A program made the position numbers and the translations under genes. DNA of 64,000 nucleotides from Valencia hispanica (Eukaryota; Chordata; Actinopteri; Cyprinodontiformes; Valenciidae): positions 32,533,798 to 32,597,797 of the forward strand of contig OY747705.1 of the NCBI GenBank assembly GCA_963556495.2. Reading direction: 5' to 3'. Below, piece after piece: positions 56,873-64,000 of the stretch (positions are counted from its first letter, which is position 1; the number at the start of each line of letters is the position of its first letter). The notes beneath the pieces are model-generated. The model saw only the letters and a program-made list of their open reading frames with translations. It did not search any database and was not told the DNA's origin.

Positions 56873-58025
56873 AAGACTACACATTTTTAGATTTTTTTTT
56901 TGTTGTTGTTGGGAGAGAGATAATTTACCTTTTTGTAAACACAAATGAATGTAGAACTAGAATAAGACTGAAGACTTGATGTTCTTCAGTGTTTTAGTTT
57001 GTATGATGTCTCCAGTCGAACAGGGGAAGATCTACTCACAGACAGAAATCACAGTGCTCTGCAGGGTAGCCATAGGGCACAAGACGAGGGGAGCCAAGAG
57101 GATGTCTGCACTCCAGGGTTCTAATTCGGTTCCAAGGGCTCTGCTTAGGAAAAGTTCCACAGTTCTCCTGGTTAAGGCAGGTGGTTAACTCCACCAAAAA
57201 ATTAGCTATACCCTCATGGCTTGGCCACTTTTGACACCAAGTTAAGCTCATACAAGCTTTAACTATCAGCTCAGAGGGAGAAGTCAGTGGGGTACCTTTT
57301 TTTTCAGCTTGGTTACCTTTATTGTTTCCTCTTTTTCTTTTGGGCTGTAATAACATTAAAGTCTAACTTAGACTGATGAATCTTTTCAGATAATGTCAAC
57401 AATTACATAATACTAAGTGACTGCATGTGCTGACAAAATGCCATAAGTAGTACACCCAATGAGTTGAGTCAGTAGCAGGGTATTTCTGGCTGTGCTTCAA
57501 AGTGTAATAATTCTCTGCTAGTTGCTTTGTTTCTATGTAACCCCAGGTCAGTCTTTCTCATTAACAGTCTCTTCTTCTCTCAGTTCTTTGGCCTATGAAC
57601 ATCTGCTTTTTTAGTAGAGTTTTCAATGCCTCACACTTTAATCTTGGTTTTGGAATCAGCCCTCTTCTTATCTAGGTGCTTTGAGCTGTTGCATGTGAGT
57701 GAAATTAATCGTGTGTTAAGGAGAGTGGAATTAATGGCTTGGACTGAAACCTGTGGCCTCGGCCGGCTTAGCAGCTCGCAGATCCCCCTGATCCTGCTTG
57801 TTACAGGGGCTTGGTCGTTGTAGATTGTGAGATGATTGTGTGGTTTCAGCCTCTTGTCTCTTTCTCTTTTGTCTTTTGGGGTAGTTCAGGGGTCTCTTCT
57901 TTTGTCTGCCTCCATGTTCCATTCAGGTGGTATCACAGCTGGCCCTGTTAATTTACTCAGGACATCATGTGACCCTACCCCCCAGGAAGATACTGTAAAT
58001 GCTCACACACACTCTTTTTCTTTCT
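56873..58025. other. No recognisable feature
   Basis: Unique-looking sequence without a coding signal. Confidence 0.4.
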
Positions 58026-58030
58026 CTTTT

Positions 58031-58071
58031 GAACACACACACACACACACACGCAGACACACATACACACT
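58031..58071. repeat. CA microsatellite
   Basis: About 40 bases of CA with GCAGAC and AT interruptions. Confidence 0.9.
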
Positions 58072-59990
58072 AGCGCACATTCTTAGACAGCAACGCATTG
58101 CACCAAAAGTTAATCTTCTCACTTCTATGTGATTTTATGGAGAACTACACCAAAGCTTTACCAGATGAGCACTGATAATTTTGGAATGAATGGACATTTT
58201 AAAATGTGTGTAAAGATGTATACCCTAATTGGTACACACACAACGTGGTGATACTGATTTTAACCAATTTCACTTCACAGCATTCATATTTTTTCCTAGC
58301 ATCCCTCTTGTGAGCAGTCATCAAAGCTATCAAAGCATTAGTTATAGATAGTGGTTGCTGTAAAGTATAAGGCTTTACTACTTCCACAATAGTTGATAAA
58401 AGTGGACACCTCAAATGCATAAAAAAGTGAAACCTTTGTGTAATTCCTGCTATCTACAAAAAGTATTGGTATTTCTCATTCATACCAAAGAGTGTTTTGC
58501 TTCAACAATTTAGAATTTAGGTATGGTGTGTTTAGTGATTAGAAAAAGATCAGACTTTTCCTCATCCCACTCACCAGTTACTTCCTCAGTGCATCTCTAT
58601 GTAAGCAGGACTGCCGGTCTATGAAAGTGGTTATAAGCAAGCAAAACTTTTCTGAAGGTCTAAGTTGCCCTTTGGTACCTAATCATTTTCAGAGGAATGC
58701 TATTTTTTGTCTTCATCCTTAAGACAAAAACCTGAAGGGATGAACTGGCATTGTGTCTATAGCAAATCTAATCTTTATCTTACTATACAATATGTCATGA
58801 TTGGTTGGCATCAAAATGATGTACTTGTTTGTTTGTTGGTGTTTTTTTCTTGTTCTTGCTGCTCTTATTGTATTTGTTTTTGACATGTTTTTGTTTACAT
58901 TAGGTGTTTGACACCCACCTGCCAATGAGAGTAGAGATTGAAATTAGCTATCTGGCTATAACCTGAAATATTTACATGCTAATATTTGTTCCTGAGAGTC
59001 CAGTTTTTTGAAGAACTAGGGTCCTGGATACCTAAATATTTAAATCAGTGTATTGAAACCTAATGATGAAAGAACCTTCTAATAGGAAGTGAAGTGTTAC
59101 AAAATTAGAAACTTGCTTAACACAGCACTGTACTCTTTGTTTAGTAAGAGCCTTATTCCAGTTGACATAAAAAAGCCGAATGTGAGGCAGGCTTGCAAAT
59201 GCATCAGGTTGTCCCTGGGAATCCCCAGATATGTGTTGTCTAGCCATCTGTCCACTCTAAAGATGCTGACTCATTAAGCTTCACAAATGCAACCACTATA
59301 CAGTTAGACAATTACCCTCAACAGCTTTTTAATGGTTTTATGGTGTCCAGAATGATGGTCTGCTAAATAAAACTACAGGATTCCCACAAAAACCTGACAT
59401 GGCTGTAAATATGTGTTAACCAGAAAATGGGCCTTGCATGGGATCATTTAGGAGAGACAAAGAGCTGCCAACCGACAAAGAAGCAACATGTAGAAAGAAA
59501 GAGGGGATTCTACTTAGCTAATGAGTTGCTTCATAGAAATGTAAAAACAGTGGGTCTTTAGGCAGAGCAGTTGTCCTGCTGGTTGGGCCTCATTGCCCAC
59601 TGTCCATTGGAGACATGCTCATTCACCCAGAGCCAACAGTTATGTCAAAGAGGGATTTTATTGAGGCACTGCGTAAAAGGGAGGCAAAGTCATTACTAGA
59701 AACCACAAAGTTGAAGGAGGCTCTGTGAAGTGGTCATTTTCAGGACATCTTGAAGATAAGTACCCTCCCCCCAGCCGAAAAATAAAAATAAAGGGTTCAA
59801 ACTCTGTGATGAAGGGCCTTCACGTTTTTCTGAGGGTCCTTCAGTCCCGAGGGCCAAGAGTGCCTAATCTACGTCATGAGAAGTGGTCAACTATAAAGAA
59901 CAGAAAGTTAGATACTTTTGTCAAATGAACATAATATGAAGACACTTAAGTCAGTCAACACACAAACCACACACGCGCGGACACACACAT

Positions 59991-60000
<10 letters not shown>
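58072..60000. other. No recognisable feature
   Basis: AT-rich sequence; nothing recognised. Confidence 0.4.
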
Positions 60001-60022
<22 letters not shown>

Positions 60023-60026
60023 TAAT
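59990..60026. repeat. TA / AAAT microsatellite
   Basis: About ten TA units followed by four AAAT units. Confidence 0.9.
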
Positions 60027-60299
60027 GGAAAACTGGAAAAATACAATTTTCAGTGTAAATAAAGGACAAAACCGAAAGCTGTTGCTCTTTTCTTTCCAAG
60101 GAAATACACCAGTGAAATGTGGAACTTTTGTTTTGAACTCCACTATCACATTTACACGTGGCCTTTTTATCTTATTAATCTTTTAGCCAGTTGCTAAGGC
60201 AAACCAAGTTGTTTACGTTTTCTGAATGTAAAGCTGACTGTTTAATATTAATTTTGGACAACCCTGAGCATCCTTTTCATGGGACTATCCTACAAAACC

Positions 60300-60475
60300 A
60301 GAGTGTCTTCAGTCAGAGGCTTCTTTAGTTTCGATCCAAAACAGACTGCCAGAGGAAATCCTTCCTGCCCACAACCATCAGGATCTACAACAACTCCTTC
60401 AGGGATAAAATAGTATGAGCTACAATAACACTTAATTTCTCGGATCAATAAAGTATTTTTGTATTGAATTTTTCT
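60300..60475 (+). mobile_element. Possible non-LTR LINE C-terminus and 3' end
   Basis: A plus-strand reading SFLPTTIRIYNNSF at about 60358-60400 resembles the (R)SFLPxAIRLYN block that ends several vertebrate LINE ORFs. It is followed by TTTCTCGGATCAATAAAGTA, a common fish LINE 3' end. Short and decayed. Confidence 0.4.
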
Positions 60476-62930
60476 GAATAATAGAGGGATTATTTGTTCT
60501 GTGTCAAACGTATGCCAACAGTTTGACACAGAACCTTTACATTACTCCCTGGTTCCCACAGTTATTTGCAGTTATCTTGCAGCTGCAGTGTTGGTTAACG
60601 TTGTTAGCTTCTTTGTTAGCCATGGAGGCTTACCTGATGTCAAGTTCTCACTGCAGATTGTTTCATTTTTATTCATCTGCTCGTTCCAGTTTCTTCTTCT
60701 GATCACTTGCAACCAAAGACGCTTTTTTTTTTTTTGCCTTGAAAGGGGTGAGTCGATGCAATTCACGTTTGTTGTTTTTATCAAAGCGACCAACACCACA
60801 ACACATAATTTGTGTAAGTATATATTGGTGCCTGCATGAGTGCAAGTGGTAAAAAGATGACTTATTGGAAGTAATTAATAAAGAATGCAACTTGTTTTGA
60901 ATCCACCAATGTAAAAAAAAAAAACAGGATGACCATAAAAAACACAACAAAAGTGTCTTAACAAGCAGATACCTAAGATTACAAATTCTGCCTCTAATAT
61001 GGCACACAAAACATTGTTAAAATCTTGCTGCTCCTTTTTAAATTTCAGAGTTTGGACCAATCCCTTTCTTTATCACATCTAAATGACTGAATTATGGTGA
61101 ATGTCAGGTTTTTGTGTTGGGAAAGATGGCTGCTTGGAGATTATACCACCGATTGAAATGTAAAAGAGCTATTGTAATTACCCACAACCTCAGTGCGAAC
61201 CTTGCCTGAAAGAATGCATCTAGTTTCAAAGGCTGAGCGGGAGGCACATCCCTAAGAGGCAAAGCTAGATAAAAAAGAAGGGGTCGTTAAAGGTAAAGGA
61301 AGGGAAAAAGATATCTCTTTGTCTTTCATTGCAATGATGCAGACAACAGAAGACCTTCTTCAGCAAAACATCATATTGGAATTTTATTCTAATGGAGAAT
61401 TAAGTATTTTAGGCTAAAAATGTATGTTTGGTGGACATCAAAGTGGGGAGAAACACATTTCTTGGTAAATAGACAAACAACAAAGTGATGCAGACGGAAA
61501 ACATTAATGGGAAATGCATGAATATTGTAAGGAAGACTAATCAGAAAATATCAGAATCCTTTTGGCATTGTAGATGCGGTTTTCCTTTGTCTAGCTGTGT
61601 GTGAAATACTTCATGCCATTTCATAGAGCTGTGAAAGCTCTGGTCAGCCTCAAACAGAGGTGGTTTTAACAGTTATTTGGATGCTAATCTGGCCAATCTG
61701 GCACAAAGAACAGATATATGGGATCAGAACAACTGCTACCCTTTAAAAGAGGACTGTGTTTCTTCTTTATTTCACCAGGGAGGTCTTTTGACTGTTGAAA
61801 GTAACAAAGCGGACTGTGTATTAGAGAGGTGGGGTCTTAGGCACAATACAGTACGCTAAGGATGTCTAATCTCAGCCACCCCAATTCTTCCAGATGGATA
61901 GGTTCTGCCCCTGTTTTCATGTTTGCTGCTGTCCTCCTAATTCCAGCCTTTAATCACTCTGCGCTTCAGCATCCTGACCTCAGCTTGGCCTCGGCCCACT
62001 TGAGAACGACCTCGATCCCTCTTCAAATCTGTTACACCGGGCTTCCCCAGCATGAAGGGCAGATGCGAGGCATGAGCCAATCTGCCAACTCCATCCTCTC
62101 TGTCAACATGCTTCTCTCTCTGCCACTCTGTCACTTTAACAATAAGAGCCAATGCTCCTTTATCTGAGATGGGTTTGGTCGGAGAGTATATGCAAACTTC
62201 AGACAGAGCTCAATGGATGTCAGGGGGGTCGTTCGATGTTTGATCGGCTGATGCTGTTTGAGAAGAGCCTTGCTGTTTGGGCCTGGAGTTATGCCGTCAC
62301 AAGTATTCTTTGAATTGCTGTTTGCATGGATTTGCATGACCTGCCTGAGGATGAGATTTAATGAAGCTTTATGTGTATTTACACTGGGAGTCAATTGTCT
62401 TAACTTGTTGACCAAAAGATGAAAAACAGCAAGCTGCTTAGAGTAAGAGAAAGTAGTGCTTTATTATCCAAATTTTTACTGTAGGTAAAAAAAATAAAAA
62501 AAAGTATTGTATGTTTATAGCAAGTCATAGGTGGGGCTAAAACAGGCAAATACAAATAACTATATATTAAATAAATAAATAAAAAAGCCTGTGTTTTAAT
62601 GTTAATATACATTTTGATTCAGCTGAGTTTTCAATCCAGAATACACAAATCAAATGAAACAAAATAGGCAATCATTCTTTTTTTTAAGTATCTCAATTTA
62701 CTTAGGCTAAATTGATTTAAATATTACTCATTCCCAACAAAAAACTTTAAAATACAATGAATCAAATTATATAGATTCAGGTCTGATTCAATTGAAATCC
62801 ATCCAATTCTTTCCAATCAAGTCAAACACACAGCATAATTAATTTCATTATAATACAGTACAGTGAAAAGCAGTTGATCACAATGTCAATTGATGAAAAG
62901 GTAACAATATAAGGAAGCACAGCCTATTGC
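60476..62930. other. No recognisable gene
   Basis: AT-rich, with a GC-richer complex segment at 61930-62170 that lacks a convincing frame. Poly-T/A runs at 60724-60734 and 60914-60924. Confidence 0.35.
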
Positions 62931-62935
62931 ATTGA

Positions 62936-63676
62936 TTGATTGACTTTGACATCCCTCACTATGGGCAAACATGTAGTGACAGTAGAAAGAAAATACTCCC
63001 TTTTAAAAGGAAACAAACCTCCAGGGGGACCGAGATTAGCTTTAATTGCCCACTAACACAACTGGGTGAAGAATTTTTAAAAGACAGCCTCAATATGCTA
63101 CGCCAATTTGAGGCTAACTTTGGAAAGCTATGTGAATGTTGTGGCATCACAACACCTAAAATGAGTACAGCTTTATAATTTGTTACTGAAGATATGTCTG
63201 ACTCAATACATGGCTGTAGTGATCAAGAAACAGATTTTAGTCCTGTTGCTGATGTTTTCATGAGAGACAGTTTGCTTATGTGCATGCGCACACTGTGTTT
63301 TGATATGACTGATAATTTGAGTTGTAACATATTTCAGTTATTTCAGGCCATTCTAGGTAATTTTGAGCTTTCTAAGATCACAGAAAAGGTTGTTCTGCTT
63401 CATAAATTTTGTGCTTTGCTGTAAATGCTATTATATTTAGTGACTAGGTGCTTTGGCTGCATACGGGAACAACTGTCTAAGCCCAGATCAGGCCACACAC
63501 TTATTTAACTGTTATTCTTATTTTTTAATGTTGTTCAGGTGTTGCTTAAAAAAAGTCTAAAAATGCATGAAAATCGTGAGCGTTTTGTTCTATTTGAAAC
63601 AAATATGCTGGTCCGTAATAAGTTTCTTATCAACCAAATGTTCAGAGATAGCCCTGCCTTGAAAGACAATTGAAAA
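62936..63676 (+). pseudogene. Unrecognised reading frame interrupted by stops
   Basis: One plus-strand frame stays protein-like for about 245 codons but has in-frame stops at 63176, 63422 and 63506, ending at 63674. Its pieces have a normal amino-acid mix with many Cys, Phe and Leu. Examples are LTQLGEEFLKDSLNMLRQFE, LCECCGITTPKMS, DVFMRDSLLMCMRTLCFDMT and KFLINQMFRDSPALKD. TTTTTTAATGTTGTTCAG just before 63539 looks like a splice acceptor in the same frame. No known family is recognised. It could be a decayed retrogene, an unfamiliar mobile-element ORF, exons with introns, or chance. Confidence 0.3.
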
Positions 63677-64000
63677 AGGAAAACTATTGTAATTTTTCTT
63701 TATCGTGTGTGTAAGGGACATCTAGATGCTATTCACCTGTGAACCATCTATCTAAACATTTTGAATGAATTTATTTAAAATAACCAATCAGCCCCCAATA
63801 TACATTAATATTTCTGTTCCTTACCTTCTCTTACTTCACTCAGTAGTTGCATCACAAGTATGACTGTACTAAAGGCTACTTTGTTAACGATTACTGTTGG
63901 GGAACATTAGCATTCTTATTTGTACAGCTGTAAATATATCCTCTTTTCATTTAAATTATTCCAATGTATTTAAATGCATGACAGAAAATATAAATTAGAT
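63677..64000. other. No recognisable feature
   Basis: AT-rich non-coding to the window end. Confidence 0.4.

Noticed and set aside
61677..62167. Two adjacent plus-strand frames of 60 and 101 codons
   Set aside because: Different frames, no splice sites or known domain; possibly a conserved non-coding segment instead.
1..64000. Bacterial-type systems (CRISPR arrays, defence islands, operons)
   Set aside because: The repeat content is vertebrate; no spaced direct repeats of CRISPR form and no clustered prokaryotic-type genes occur.
1..64000. Endogenous retrovirus or LTR element
   Set aside because: No gag, protease or integrase motif, primer-binding site or paired LTR with TG...CA ends was recognised on either strand.

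Overview
This is nuclear DNA from a ray-finned fish, almost certainly a teleost. The evidence is the repeat content: teleost L2-clade LINEs, RTE-clade (Rex3-like) LINE ends with GGAT-type tails, several Tc1-like transposon families, tRNA-derived SINEs with teleost-type bodies, hAT and TTAA-target DNA transposons, and long CA/TG, TATG and CCTTT microsatellites. It is AT-rich, dense in stop codons, and reads as an intergenic interval or the interior of a very large intron. I found no convincing host protein-coding exon, tRNA, rRNA or CRISPR array. Bacterial-style features (operons, ribosome binding sites, terminators) do not apply.

Layout. 1-545: LINE 3' end at the window edge. 1.0-1.25 kb: RTE fragment. 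2.6-5.6 kb: old Tc1 element split by a 5'-truncated L2 LINE, itself split by a GC-rich repeat. 6.2-7.5 kb: CA and CCTTT microsatellites and a Tc1 relic. 9.8-11.6 kb: the best preserved mobile element, a 1,600-bp Tc1 element with 213-bp inverted repeats and a transposase broken by one frameshift and one stop, inserted in a LINE tail. 11.6-15.9 kb: mostly featureless. 16.0-18.35 kb: a second Tc1 family containing a DNA transposon that holds a third, then a 340-bp TATG/TG microsatellite. 21-23.4 kb: SINE, Tc1 end, and a TTAA-target transposon carrying a small RTE insertion with an exact target duplication. 24.7-31.8 kb: a third Tc1 relic split twice, once by a nearly full-length L2 LINE (itself split by a 2.2-kb palindromic-arm transposon) and once by a hAT element that holds another transposon. 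34.9-40.4 kb: a duplicated repeat pair and a TTAA-type element with a nested hAT fragment carrying a BED-finger transposase relic. 50-56 kb: Tc1 end, two copies of one TTAA-target element, a SINE with target duplication, a MITE, and a MITE split by an RTE insertion. 62.9-63.7 kb: an unrecognised reading frame interrupted by stops. Stretches between these show no recognisable genes; a few GC-richer, complex pieces could be conserved non-coding elements.

There is no gene network to describe. The value of the window is its insertion history: nested elements with readable target duplications give a relative order of transposition. No element appears able to move on its own. The most unusual object is the 27217-29452 element, which has a 6-bp target duplication and terminal arms that are themselves palindromic; I could not assign it to a superfamily.
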